This document shows positions 24,960 through 33,464 of a stretch of DNA of 64,000 nucleotides, piece by piece. Below the pieces are notes generated by a model, which saw only the letters and a program-made list of their open reading frames with translations, searched no databases and had not been told where the DNA came from. Source of the stretch: Chryseobacterium suipulveris (lineage in GTDB: Bacteria > Bacteroidota > Bacteroidia > Flavobacteriales > Weeksellaceae). Location of the stretch: positions 2,832,501-2,896,500 of the forward strand of contig NZ_CP094532.1 in NCBI RefSeq assembly GCF_022811685.1, read 5' to 3'. Numbering within the stretch: position 1 is the first letter of the stretch; each line of letters opens with the position of its first letter. A program made the position numbers and the translations under genes.

Positions 24960-26603
24960 TTAAAAGAACAGTTTGAAGATTGCCAAAATATTTACCGCCT
25001 GCGATTTTTCTGCAAAATGTTTCGATTCAAAAAGAGTCCGCACATCTTTTGAAAGTTCTTCATAGCCATCGATTCTTCCAATATTTTCATCAAAATAATT
25101 TTGGTAAACTCTTTGGATTTCGGGATCATTATCGTAATAGTACTGATAAGGATACATGCTGGAATGCTGCGGTGTTTTCAGAATTTTCTCATAAAGCGCT
25201 TTGAATCCCCGCTTCATGAACTTGTCGCCAAATGTGGTTTTCCATTGTGCATCGGGTTTCATAAGCGTCCTCTCCCATTTATATTTCGTAGATTCGGGAC
25301 AGTGTTTCTTGATCCACTCAAGGTAAAACCGATGGTTAAATTTCCATTCTTCGGGGAGTGAAATTGCTGTTTTCAGGAAATCTTTGGACATAAACGGTGA
25401 AGTTTGGTATCTTTTTTCCTGAAAAACGTGTGCTCCCAAAAGCGTCCGATTATACGCGATATTTCTCAATAAAAAAAGTTCTTCAGTCTCATAATCATCC
25501 AAAATCTTGTCGAGGGAAGCTGAAACTTTAGGCAGAAACTGCGGATTCACAACCATTTTAAAACGGGTCGGTTTTTTTCTTTTCGGTTCAGAATTGAAGC
25601 CGCCCAAAACACCGTCGCCAATCTGTCCGCTGTGAAAGAGGGCAAAGTTTTCGTACTGCATTTTTTCTACCGCATACTTTACGTGGATTCCACCGGTATA
25701 GAAAACCATTCCTTCGGAAATACGGGTAAGTTCGTCGATCTTAGTGAGAAATTTCCCACCGTTTAATGGGATGAATTCGTAATGCAGCTGATAATCCTGT
25801 GCAATTTTTTCAGAAATCGTGTGATCAGGATAACCCGATTGCGAGAAACAGAGTACGTTTCCCGGTTTCTCTTGGTTTTTAATGGCATACATCATCGCGA
25901 CACGGCTGTCTAAACCACCACTCAACAACGACAAATGATTTTTTCCGAGTTCTGTATCTTTCTCATATTCCATCAGAACCGACTCCCTGAAAACCTCGTG
26001 CACTTGGTCAATCGCAGCATTTTTGCTACCAGAAAAATAAGGAATACCTTTAAGTGAAAAATATTCTTTTTCCTGATAAGTATTCGTCAAACAGTCAATC
26101 TCCAGATACTGTCCGTCTAAAAGTTTTGAAATCCCACTGATCGGTGTTTTTCTTTCGGGTAAATTGCTAAAACATAAAAACTGGTACAGCGATTCCATAT
26201 CCGGTTGGGTGCGGATTCCCGATTCCTTCAGCGTTTCATTGAGGCGAATCAGATTAGTATCGACGTAGATTGTGTCGTTAAAAGTGGCGTAAAAAACATT
26301 TTGGGTATTCGTTGGATTGGTAAAGACAAATACCTTACTATTCATCTTATCCCAAATAAACCCACGAATTTCGCCTTCTAATTCTTTCGTCATCAACTCC
26401 CCTCTTTTACGGTAAAGTTCTCCTATTAATGTTGAAAAATCTTTAAGTGCATATTGTTTCAGAAGTTTTTCTCTATTCAAAAGGACTCCCTCCAATAAAA
26501 AGCCATAGGTATCATTATCCACAAAAGAATTATCATAATCTTTTGTCATAAAAGATCTTGCATCAACTTTATTTTGTGTAATTTTGATTGTAAATCCTTT
26601 CAT
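24960..26603 (-). CDS. Asparagine-synthase-like protein of the glycan locus
   Basis: The 547-residue protein has the two-part plan of asparagine synthase: an Ntn-type N-terminal half (about 1-170) and an ATP pyrophosphatase half with the PP-loop SGGLDSRVAM near residue 230. The N-terminal catalytic Cys (normally residue 2) is absent; the protein begins MKGFTIK, so glutamine hydrolysis is not expected. Such proteins in polysaccharide clusters may use ammonia or another donor to make an amide on a sugar or amino sugar. The target is not known. It overlaps the glycosyltransferase stop by 4 bases, indicating an operon. Confidence 0.75.
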   Translation of the reverse strand: MKGFTIKITQNKVDARSFMTKDYDNSFVDNDTYGFLLEGVLLNREKLLKQYALKDFSTLIGELYRKRGELMTKELEGEIRGFIWDKMNSKVFVFTNPTNTQNVFYATFNDTIYVDTNLIRLNETLKESGIRTQPDMESLYQFLCFSNLPERKTPISGISKLLDGQYLEIDCLTNTYQEKEYFSLKGIPYFSGSKNAAIDQVHEVFRESVLMEYEKDTELGKNHLSLLSGGLDSRVAMMYAIKNQEKPGNVLCFSQSGYPDHTISEKIAQDYQLHYEFIPLNGGKFLTKIDELTRISEGMVFYTGGIHVKYAVEKMQYENFALFHSGQIGDGVLGGFNSEPKRKKPTRFKMVVNPQFLPKVSASLDKILDDYETEELFLLRNIAYNRTLLGAHVFQEKRYQTSPFMSKDFLKTAISLPEEWKFNHRFYLEWIKKHCPESTKYKWERTLMKPDAQWKTTFGDKFMKRGFKALYEKILKTPQHSSMYPYQYYYDNDPEIQRVYQNYFDENIGRIDGYEELSKDVRTLFESKHFAEKSQAVNILAIFKLFF

Positions 26604-27757
26604 TTCAGTATTTCCTCGTAAACTCTGGAAATTTGTTTTGCAATTGCTTTTTTTGAAAAAGTCACTTCCGCGTAATCAACTAATTGATGAGCATCTGGAA
26701 ATGGATTTCCCAAAACATTTTTCATTGCCACCTCGAGCCCCTGAATATCCGTATTGTCCAGTAAAATTCCGGCATATGGTGGAAAAAACTCGCCAATGCC
26801 ACCTACATTTGTGGAAATAACTCTTAAACCCGACGCAAAAGCTTCCCCAATCACACAGGGTTGATTTTCATCATCACTCAACAAGATGAAGCAATCTGAT
26901 TTTTGCATACGTTCCGCTATCTGCTCACTCGTCTGAATACCGAATACTTCTATTTTTTCAGAAAGTGATGCTTTTTCTACTTTTCCTCTTAAGGTTTCCA
27001 GAGTTTTCTCATCACCGTCTCCGCCAATCTGTAGGTTGAGTTTATACCCGTTCTTCAACAGTCTGATTGCCGCATCAATAATTTTGTCAGCGTTTTTTCT
27101 GGGAATCAGATTAGAAACATGAATGAAGGTAAACTCTTTAGTATGTTTGCCGTGGAAAAAAATTTCTGTATTGACGACGTTGGGAATAACTTGCATTTTT
27201 GTTTTGATCCCCAAATCCATTAATCCGTACATCAGGTCTTTAGAGACCGGCAATATTTTGTCTGCCGTGTTACCGATAATTTTGGCAAAGAATTTAATAG
27301 GTTTAGCTGTTCGATGGCTATTTATCTTTCGTAAAGCTGTCCAATGTTCTGTAACTAAAAATGGGATTTTATGAAATTTTTTCAGATAAACTGCAAACAG
27401 CATAGAATTGTGCAGCACATTGGCGTGAACCAAATCGGGAATTTCCAATTTTGAAAATCCTTTTCTATAACCGTTCATCCTTCGCAAAAAATTCAGGAGC
27501 GGGTTTCGTGTATTTTTATAATAAACGATTAATGTCTTAATTCCATTTATTTCCTTCTGTTCAAACAAGTATTTCTTGTCTTGATGATAATCCCCTATAC
27601 AATGTAGGATTTCGACATTATGGTACAATGACACCGCCTCCGCATGACGCTGTACAAAATTTCCATTGGTCGGCTCCAATTTGTTAGGAAACCATGAGGA
27701 AATAAAGAGTACTTTTTTTCTTTCCAAGATTTTATTTATAATGTTACCTTTGCTCAA
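26600..27757 (-). CDS. Glycosyltransferase family 4
   Basis: The 385-residue protein has the GT-B fold. The N-terminal domain starts with VLFISSWFPNKLEP and has NGNFVQRHAEA in the acceptor side. The C-terminal domain carries the GT4 donor site (HVSNLIPRKNADKIIDA near 225, GGDGDEK, and EAFASGLRVISTNVGGIGEF near 320). It adds a sugar to a lipid-linked glycan at the cytosolic face of the membrane. The ATG at 27757 may be too early: the decayed copy at 31548-31806 starts at the residue matching KKVLF, and a plus-strand promoter element (27745-27752) overlaps the first codons. A TTG at 27727 (MERKKVLF) is a good alternative start. Confidence 0.85.
   Translation of the reverse strand: MSKGNIINKILERKKVLFISSWFPNKLEPTNGNFVQRHAEAVSLYHNVEILHCIGDYHQDKKYLFEQKEINGIKTLIVYYKNTRNPLLNFLRRMNGYRKGFSKLEIPDLVHANVLHNSMLFAVYLKKFHKIPFLVTEHWTALRKINSHRTAKPIKFFAKIIGNTADKILPVSKDLMYGLMDLGIKTKMQVIPNVVNTEIFFHGKHTKEFTFIHVSNLIPRKNADKIIDAAIRLLKNGYKLNLQIGGDGDEKTLETLRGKVEKASLSEKIEVFGIQTSEQIAERMQKSDCFILLSDDENQPCVIGEAFASGLRVISTNVGGIGEFFPPYAGILLDNTDIQGLEVAMKNVLGNPFPDAHQLVDYAEVTFSKKAIAKQISRVYEEILK
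27745..27752 (+). promoter_or_regulatory. -7 element of the Methyltransf_24-type gene
   Basis: TACCTTTG fits TAnnTTTG, 18 bases before the ATG at 27770. It lies inside the annotated 5' end of the divergent glycosyltransferase gene. Confidence 0.4.
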
Positions 27758-27769
27758 ACTTCAAATTGG

Positions 27770-28585
27770 ATGAAGATGATGACGAAAATCAAAAAGATTA
27801 TTGACTTTGCTGGAATTCTTTTAGAAAACCCAAGTCTAATAAACATTACACTCAATGAAAATTCCGTTCTGCAAAAGAAATTTAAACAAAAATACGGCAA
27901 TTTTGTTGCATTACCGCAAATTGAAATTAAGGATTTAGCGCACAATGATGTTTCCTCGGTTGAAAGTTTCTTGATGGATGGCAGTTCACTTATCACCGAT
28001 TTACAATTATTAGCTACGCTTGCTGCGAGGGAAGATGTGAACTCTTACTTCGAGATCGGAACATGGCGTGGAGAAAGTGTATATAATGTGGCCAAACAAA
28101 TCCAGGATTGCACAACTATGAACCTTTCGAAATTGGAGATGAAGGAAATGGGTTGGGATTCACGATATGCTGAACAGCACGGAATTCTTTCAACAAAAAA
28201 TTCAGAAATTCTTCATCTTGAAGGTAACACCAAAGCTTTTGACTTCGCATCGTTGAATAAAAAATATGATTTGATTTTTATTGATGGCGACCACAGCTAC
28301 GACATGGTTTTGAACGACACTAAAAAAGTTTTTAAACATCTACTTCATGAGAATTCCATCGTAGTTTGGCATGACTACGCCTATAGTCCGCAAAAGATTC
28401 GTTATGAAGTTTTTCACGCAATTTTGGATGGAACCGGAAAAGAAAACCATCAGTATCTTTATCACGTGAAAAATACTTTGTGTGGGGTTTTTTATCGTGG
28501 AGATATCGACACAACTATTTTCGACGATATGGAGGTGCCTGGAAAAATATATCACAACACGATAATTAGTGAAAAGTTTTCATAA
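27770..28585 (+). CDS. Class I SAM methyltransferase (Methyltransf_24 type)
   Basis: The 271-residue protein has the motif YFEIGTWRGES (near 95) and FIDGDHSYDMV (near 168), typical of the Methyltransf_24 group that modifies sugars or glycolipids. The substrate is unknown. Divergent from the glycosyltransferase gene with only 12 bases between start codons, it is probably part of the same glycan function. ATG at 27770 or the Met four codons later (MTKIKK) may be used. Confidence 0.75.
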   Translation: MKMMTKIKKIIDFAGILLENPSLINITLNENSVLQKKFKQKYGNFVALPQIEIKDLAHNDVSSVESFLMDGSSLITDLQLLATLAAREDVNSYFEIGTWRGESVYNVAKQIQDCTTMNLSKLEMKEMGWDSRYAEQHGILSTKNSEILHLEGNTKAFDFASLNKKYDLIFIDGDHSYDMVLNDTKKVFKHLLHENSIVVWHDYAYSPQKIRYEVFHAILDGTGKENHQYLYHVKNTLCGVFYRGDIDTTIFDDMEVPGKIYHNTIISEKFS

Positions 28586-28593
28586 ATCGATAA

Positions 28594-28620
28594 GAAAAAA
28601 GCGGACAGAATATCTGTCCG
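28594..28620 (-). terminator. Terminator, oriented for the minus strand
   Basis: CGGACAGA / TCTGTCCG with a 3-base loop; on the minus strand it is followed by TTTTTT. It lies just behind the methyltransferase stop and about 200 bases beyond the S8 protease stop. The bases between (28621-28820) hold no gene that I can see. Confidence 0.6.
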
Positions 28621-28820
28621 GCTTCGTAATTTTCGGTAATTTGGTCGGAAACAATTGGTAATTTAAAGAAACTTTCCTAAGAATTATCGGTACACCAATG
28701 TGGCTAAGAAAACCGCTGTACTAATTGAACTATATTTGATTCCAAGTAATCTCTGAAACATTAACATTAATGATAACTGCGATAAATTTCGCCAACTATT
28801 TTTCACCACATTACCTAATT

Positions 28821-30641
28821 TTATTTCCTTACGAATTTGATAGATTTTGCTGTTTTCTTTAAATCGTAAATTTTAATAATATATGTTCCTGCTGGCAAGT
28901 CATGAATTCGAATTGTTTGCTCATTATTAAAAGTTTTAACTTGCTTTCCAGAAACGTCATAGATTTCTGATTTAAGAATCTTATTTTTGGATTTAATGCT
29001 TAAATAATCACTCGCAGGATTAGGATACAAAACTATTTCATCAGCTTTTGTAACAGAATTGGATATATTATTTTTTTCAGTTGTAATAATGATTGTAGGT
29101 CGAGAAATAGTGTTAGAACCAAAACAGGTATTTACATTATCTACATACAAAAAGTGGGTTTTTCCCAATCCTGGTTCGAGCAAGGTATTAGAATCTAATG
29201 TTATCCCTTTTTTTGCTCTAAAAATCACGCCAGAATTCTCAATAAATCTTTGATTTTTTATTCTTATGTATTCAGGAGAATTTACAAGCTTGAAATCCCA
29301 TTTTTTAAATGTTCTGTTATTTACCAAAACCTCTCCTCCATTTGCTGAATTCATTTGCCATGCAATTTTCGTGGCTTTTTCAGCGTTTATTCTTCCTGCA
29401 CCTAAACCTCCAATATACGGTGCGTTTGCACTTATCGAATCCACTGAGACTGCCGTCAATTTAATAATAGACTCTAATTCATCTACACTTAAACAATTAT
29501 TTGCAGTAAAGATTAAACTTGCAATTCCTGAAACATGTGGTGCAGCAGAAGATGTGCCGCCATATGCTGCATATAAGTTTGTGGATGGAGCATTAGGATT
29601 AAACGCAGTTGTAAAACAACCAAAACCTGGGGCTAAAATATCAACTTTATCATTAATTTGATGTGTAGTGCTCGGATACCCAATCCAAGATTCAACATGG
29701 TCACGCCAATTAGCAAATTTACCCGCAGCACTTCCAACTGGCGCGATCCATCCGATATCTTGTGAACCCACAGAACTCACACTAATTACATGATTATAAC
29801 TTGCAGGGTAATAGTATTCTGTATTATTGCTACCGGACGCAATGCCGTTACCTGCTGAGGCAATAATCACAGTACCGTTTTCGTAGATTTCATCAATAAT
29901 GTCTTGTATATAGGACACACTGGAAGAAGCGGCTCCCCAGCTACAGTTAATTATACGGACCCCGTTTTGAGATAAGATAAGCATGTCATTAAAACTAAAA
30001 TCTAAGCTGATCATCTTACTTTGAAAACCTATTCCCGACATCCCTAAATTATTGTTAGTGTTTGCTCCAATAATTCCGGCGGTGGAAGTTGCGTGACCGG
30101 TTTCATTTAGGGGTATATTATACATAGATAATGCTTTCCCAATTAAATCCTCATGATCTAATTTCACACCACCTTCAGAAACCCCTACATAAAAATCACT
30201 ATGTCCTTTACTATATTCCCAGGCTCCTTTTACATTTACTAGATCATAGTTTTTAGAATTATAATAATCTCCAGTAATATAATAATCATTAGTATCATAT
30301 AACAGTTTAGGAGCTTGTGTTTCCTCAATATTATAGAAATAATCAGTAAAAACAGATAGTTCATTTTTCAATCTCGGACTATTACACTCCAATAAATATA
30401 CATTCTGTAACTTAGGTTTTTTAGATGAAGGAAACGCTTTTTCAAATTTGGAAATTTCGTATTTGGAAAAAATATTTGTAATATCTGTACGTTGATGTTG
30501 CAAGACTATTCTATTTTTTTGTACAGATACAACCTTAGGCACATCGGCTGTATTTAGAATTTCAATGAATAATATTACATTGTTACAATATGATAACGAA
30601 GAAAAAAGTACAAAAATCAAATAAAATAACTTTGTTTTCAT
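28821..30641 (-). CDS. Subtilisin-like S8 peptidase with T9SS sorting domain
   Basis: The 606-residue protein has a signal peptide (about 1-19), a prodomain-like region (20-130), an S8 domain (about 148-420) and a type A C-terminal sorting domain (about 530-606, ending KSIKFVRK). His183 (GHATSTAG), the oxyanion Asn265 (ASAGN) and Ser364 (GTSSAAPHV) are in place. The first catalytic motif reads VGVSEGGV where VAVxDxGV is expected, so Glu156 replaces the catalytic Asp; activity is therefore uncertain. It should be secreted by T9SS. Its ATG overlaps the stop of the upstream gene (TAATG), which indicates coupled translation. The region is clearly AT-richer than its neighbours, a sign of transfer. 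Confidence 0.85.
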   Translation of the reverse strand: MKTKLFYLIFVLFSSLSYCNNVILFIEILNTADVPKVVSVQKNRIVLQHQRTDITNIFSKYEISKFEKAFPSSKKPKLQNVYLLECNSPRLKNELSVFTDYFYNIEETQAPKLLYDTNDYYITGDYYNSKNYDLVNVKGAWEYSKGHSDFYVGVSEGGVKLDHEDLIGKALSMYNIPLNETGHATSTAGIIGANTNNNLGMSGIGFQSKMISLDFSFNDMLILSQNGVRIINCSWGAASSSVSYIQDIIDEIYENGTVIIASAGNGIASGSNNTEYYYPASYNHVISVSSVGSQDIGWIAPVGSAAGKFANWRDHVESWIGYPSTTHQINDKVDILAPGFGCFTTAFNPNAPSTNLYAAYGGTSSAAPHVSGIASLIFTANNCLSVDELESIIKLTAVSVDSISANAPYIGGLGAGRINAEKATKIAWQMNSANGGEVLVNNRTFKKWDFKLVNSPEYIRIKNQRFIENSGVIFRAKKGITLDSNTLLEPGLGKTHFLYVDNVNTCFGSNTISRPTIIITTEKNNISNSVTKADEIVLYPNPASDYLSIKSKNKILKSEIYDVSGKQVKTFNNEQTIRIHDLPAGTYIIKIYDLKKTAKSIKFVRK

Positions 30642-31414
30642 TATTTTAATCTTTTTAGTTTTTCTATTTCATTATTTAGATCGATGAGGTATAAGGTCAA
30701 TTCTTCGACTTTCTTGAGTAAAAGAATATTCATTTCTTTCAATTCGATTCCATGTTGAATCACCTCTTCTGTCGTAGGAACTTCAGGCAAATGTTTATTT
30801 TCTGTAATAAATTTTTCTAAACTTTTTAAGTCTAGTAGCTTATAATCATCATCAAAAACATAGTCTGCCCAACCGTTTTCTGCAGCGATCTCAACCTTTA
30901 CTTTTTCAGTTTTTATCCCATCTTTAACAAGTAATCTATATCCACTGCAATTCGTACAATCAACATTTGTGGTACCAAGTCCAAGTTTACCATTTGATCT
31001 CAGTGTGAAGAAAACCTCATAAACTCCGGGCGAAGTATGTCCAGCAGCGGTTAATACTCCTGGATTATTAGGTTGATATGCTCCATACCTCAAGAATGCT
31101 AAATCAATTCCTCCATCAAGATTTCCTAAATCATTCCCAATAAAAAATGCATCTGAATCAGCATTATGCAAAAATGCTGATTTTCCATGAACTTTAAAGT
31201 TTACTCCTTTTTGTGGATTACCTCCAATCGCAATCTCTCCACTATTTGCAACATGTATTCGTTCAACATTATTGGTTTTAAGAATTAACGCACTAGCATC
31301 AGTTGTACCCAAGAAATTTTGAGTGGGATTTGTACCAGCATTTCCAGTAAGAGACCATTGTGCATTAACATATAATGCAATACACAAACTAATTAAAAAC
31401 ACAATTTTTTTCAT
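30641..31414 (-). CDS. Secreted tail-fibre-like protein with C-terminal coiled coil
   Basis: The 257-residue protein has a signal peptide ending VNAQ and a Gly/Asn-rich beta-repeat body with a conserved HGKSAF turn. The C-terminal segment (YKLLDLKSLEKFITENKHLPEVP, then a Leu-rich helix to the end) is known from many Bacteroidetes secreted proteins that resemble phage tail fibres or endosialidase-chaperone domains. The last 50 residues form a coiled coil, likely trimerising. It is translationally coupled to the S8 protease. Whether the protease processes or accompanies this protein is an open guess. Confidence 0.7.
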   Translation of the reverse strand: MKKIVFLISLCIALYVNAQWSLTGNAGTNPTQNFLGTTDASALILKTNNVERIHVANSGEIAIGGNPQKGVNFKVHGKSAFLHNADSDAFFIGNDLGNLDGGIDLAFLRYGAYQPNNPGVLTAAGHTSPGVYEVFFTLRSNGKLGLGTTNVDCTNCSGYRLLVKDGIKTEKVKVEIAAENGWADYVFDDDYKLLDLKSLEKFITENKHLPEVPTTEEVIQHGIELKEMNILLLKKVEELTLYLIDLNNEIEKLKRLK

Positions 31415-31547
31415 AATTTGATAAACAAATTTATAATTATTTCATTATTAGAAGACCGTTTTTATATTAATAATCTTTAATAATACAACAACTTCTTCCT
31501 ACAGACAAAAAAAATGGTTCCTACTGTAATTCTCCACAAGCAGTTTT

Positions 31548-31806
31548 TTAGTAAGCACTGAATTTCCTCATAATATTGATGAGGAACTTAGTAGTGTCCT
31601 TGCAAAATACAACCAAAAATCGAACTAATTTAGAACTTTTCGTCAAAAAAATAGTTCTCTTCTTGGTTTGGATCTCCAATAGCGTGAAGTATTTCAACAT
31701 CGTATAAACGTGAAACTGCTTCGGCGTGACGCTGCACAAAATTTCCGTTGGTCGGCTCCAACTTGTTGGGAAACCAAGACGAGATGAAAAGGATTTTGTG
31801 ACGCAT
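31548..31806 (-). pseudogene. Decayed N-terminus of a second glycosyltransferase
   Basis: From an ATG at 31806 on the minus strand, 57 codons encode a protein closely matching residues 14-70 of the intact glycosyltransferase at 26600-27757 (shared LFISSWFPNKLEP, NGNFVQRHAEAVS, VEILH). A stop codon at 31630-31632 ends this frame. The match resumes in the next frame (about 2 bases missing): LVVFCKDTTKFLINIMRKF aligns with LIVYYKNTRNPLLNFLRRM. It ends with a stop at 31548. The remaining ~300 residues are absent. It is a fragment with a frameshift and cannot make an enzyme. Confidence 0.85.
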
Positions 31807-31849
31807 TAGAAATTACTTAACGGTAAAAATAGTGTGAAATATTGTAGAC

Positions 31850-31884
31850 AAAAAACCTTGTCAAAGTTTGGAGCTTTGACAAGG
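31850..31884 (-). terminator. Rho-independent terminator
   Basis: CCTTGTCAAAG pairs perfectly with CTTTGACAAGG (11 bp, 7-base loop) and on the minus strand is followed by six T. It ends the 31902-32393 gene. Confidence 0.85.
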
Positions 31885-31901
31885 CATTATTAAGTATTAT
31901 C

Positions 31902-32393
31902 TTAATCTACGTAAATCCCTGCCCAACTTCTTTTCAGGGGCAGAAGGAAATCGCTCAGAAATGCGACATAGGTTCCTTTAGAAAAATCGAAAACTTCGAT
32001 GTCTTTTGAGATGGAACCGTCTTTCAGTCCTTTTTTGAAATCCTGCAACTTCAAAGTTTTGATCTCGCCGTTTTCCACGAAACTTGCCTTCATCCTGTCG
32101 AAAAGTCCAAGTTCGAACTCGTTGTCGATTTCTTTCATAAACCTTCCCAAAGTATCGATGGAGCAACCTGAAGCTTCCTCTTTTTCCTCGTCCACGCAGA
32201 TGATGATGAACTGGTTTTTCTCTATTTTGAAAGATGCGGAAAGCTCATTTCCGTGTGCAGCCCAATCACCGAGAAAGTCGTACAGTTTTTCAGCGATCAC
32301 CTTGCTTTCCTTCGTGGTGAAAGGTCTCGACGCGGGATAAATAATTACGCGGTAATCATTGGTTTCTATGATGGTTGATTCTTCTATTTTCAT
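31902..32393 (-). CDS. Conserved cytosolic protein of Bacteroidetes, unknown function
   Basis: The 163-residue protein lacks a signal and membrane segment. I recall relatives in Flavobacteriia labelled ABC transporter ATPase, but no Walker A or signature motif is present, so that name is not supported. It has alternating strand and helix and ends in WAGIYVD. It is the last gene of a minus-strand run with the Fe-S proteins; its leader is made of short repeats. Confidence 0.65.
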   Translation of the reverse strand: MKIEESTIIETNDYRVIIYPASRPFTTKESKVIAEKLYDFLGDWAAHGNELSASFKIEKNQFIIICVDEEKEEASGCSIDTLGRFMKEIDNEFELGLFDRMKASFVENGEIKTLKLQDFKKGLKDGSISKDIEVFDFSKGTYVAFLSDFLLPLKRSWAGIYVD

Positions 32394-32400
32394 TTTAAAA

Positions 32401-32490
32401 AATTAAGAGATTAAAAGATTAGGAAATTAAGGAATTATGTAAACGGTGCTTTATACTCTTAATTGCTTAATCTCCTAATTCCTTAATTAT
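32401..32490 (-). repeat. Octamer arrays with inverted arms
   Basis: The spacer between two minus-strand genes holds two arms with a period of 8. The first is AATTAAGA GATTAAAA GATTAGGA AATTAAGG AATTATG (from 32401); the second is TAATTGCT TAATCTCC TAATTCCT TAATTATG (ending near 32490). The arms are largely complementary and could fold into a hairpin with a loop of about 20 bases. Confidence 0.6.
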
Positions 32491-32493
32491 GTT

Positions 32494-33279
32494 TTACAAA
32501 TCTTCTGCTTCCGCCAGAAGTTCTGCAATATCTTTTACTGCAACTTCGGTGTTTTTATTAAAATGCTTCACACCGTCGGTCATCATCGTCATACAGAACG
32601 GGCAACCTGTCGCGATAATGTCTGGTTTTTCATCCAGTGCTTCCTCGGTTCTTTCCACGTTGATGTCTTTGTTCCCTTTCTCAGGTTCTTTAAACATTTG
32701 TGCTCCTCCCGCTCCACAACACAATCCGTTGGATTTGCATCGCTTCATTTCCACCAATTCGGCGTCTAATTTTTGTAAAAGTTCACGCGGTGCTTCATAT
32801 TCGCCATTTCCTCTTCCCAAATAACACGGATCGTGGAAGGTAATTTTCTTGCCTTCGAATTTCCCTCCTTCTACTTTCAGACGGCCTTCTTCCATTAATT
32901 TCTTAAGGAACTGCGTGTGGTGCATTACCTCGTAATTTCCGCCCAATCCTGGGTACTCGTTCTTTAGCGTGTTGAAGCAGTGCGGACAAGCCGTCACAAT
33001 CTTCTTGATGCCATAACCGTTCAGGATTTCGATATTGGTTAAAGCCATCATCTGGAATACAAATTCGTTTCCAGCTCGTTTCGCAGGATCGCCGTTGCAG
33101 CTTTCTTCCTGACCAAGCACAGCGAATTCTACGCCGACATTATTTAAGATTTTGCACAATGCTTTCGTGATCTTCTTTGCTCTGTCGTCAAAACTTCCTG
33201 CGCATCCTACGAAGAAGAGCACTTCTGGCATTTTTCCTTCGGCAGCATATTCTGCCATTGTCTTTATTGTGAAATCCAT
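32494..33279 (-). CDS. CCG-domain Fe-S protein (HdrB / LutA-like)
   Basis: The 261-residue protein carries two Cys-rich CCG-type motifs: one around ACPHCFNTLKNEYP near 115-130, and CCGAGGAQMF near 200. This matches subunits that bind a [4Fe-4S] or non-cubane cluster in heterodisulfide reductase and lactate- or glycolate-oxidase complexes. VGCAGSFDDR near residue 24 is the first half-motif. It follows the 448-residue Fe-S membrane protein on the same strand and probably forms a complex with it, passing electrons towards menaquinone. The donor is unknown. Confidence 0.8.
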   Translation of the reverse strand: MDFTIKTMAEYAAEGKMPEVLFFVGCAGSFDDRAKKITKALCKILNNVGVEFAVLGQEESCNGDPAKRAGNEFVFQMMALTNIEILNGYGIKKIVTACPHCFNTLKNEYPGLGGNYEVMHHTQFLKKLMEEGRLKVEGGKFEGKKITFHDPCYLGRGNGEYEAPRELLQKLDAELVEMKRCKSNGLCCGAGGAQMFKEPEKGNKDINVERTEEALDEKPDIIATGCPFCMTMMTDGVKHFNKNTEVAVKDIAELLAEAEDL

Positions 33280-33292
33280 TTTGTATTTTATT

Positions 33293-33380
33293 AATTTACC
33301 AATTTATCAATGTAACAATTTACCAATCTTGCAATTTACCAATCTACCAATGTAACAATCTACCAATTTAGCAATCTATT
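33293..33380 (-). repeat. Octamer tandem array, 11 units
   Basis: Eleven consecutive 8-base units of the form AATxTAxC (AATTTACC four times, AATCTACC, AATGTAAC and close variants) start 13 bases from the start codon of the CCG gene. The period is exact over 88 bases. Confidence 0.8.
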
Positions 33381-33392
33381 AAACCTCATTTT

Positions 33393-33464
33393 TACATTGT
33401 TACAGTGTTCCAGTGTTCCAGTGTTCCATTTTCACATTGTTACATTTTCACATTGCTACATTAG
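33393..33464 (-). repeat. Second octamer tandem array, 9 units
   Basis: Nine 8-base units related to TACATTGT (TACAGTGT, TCCAGTGT twice, CACATTGT, TACATTTT and others) run 72 bases and enter the stop codon of the membrane Fe-S gene. The unit differs from the adjacent array although the period is the same. Confidence 0.8.

Noticed and set aside
31548-31739. Independent 63-residue minus-strand gene
   Set aside because: Only its last ~25 residues are meaningful, and they continue the frameshifted glycosyltransferase remnant.
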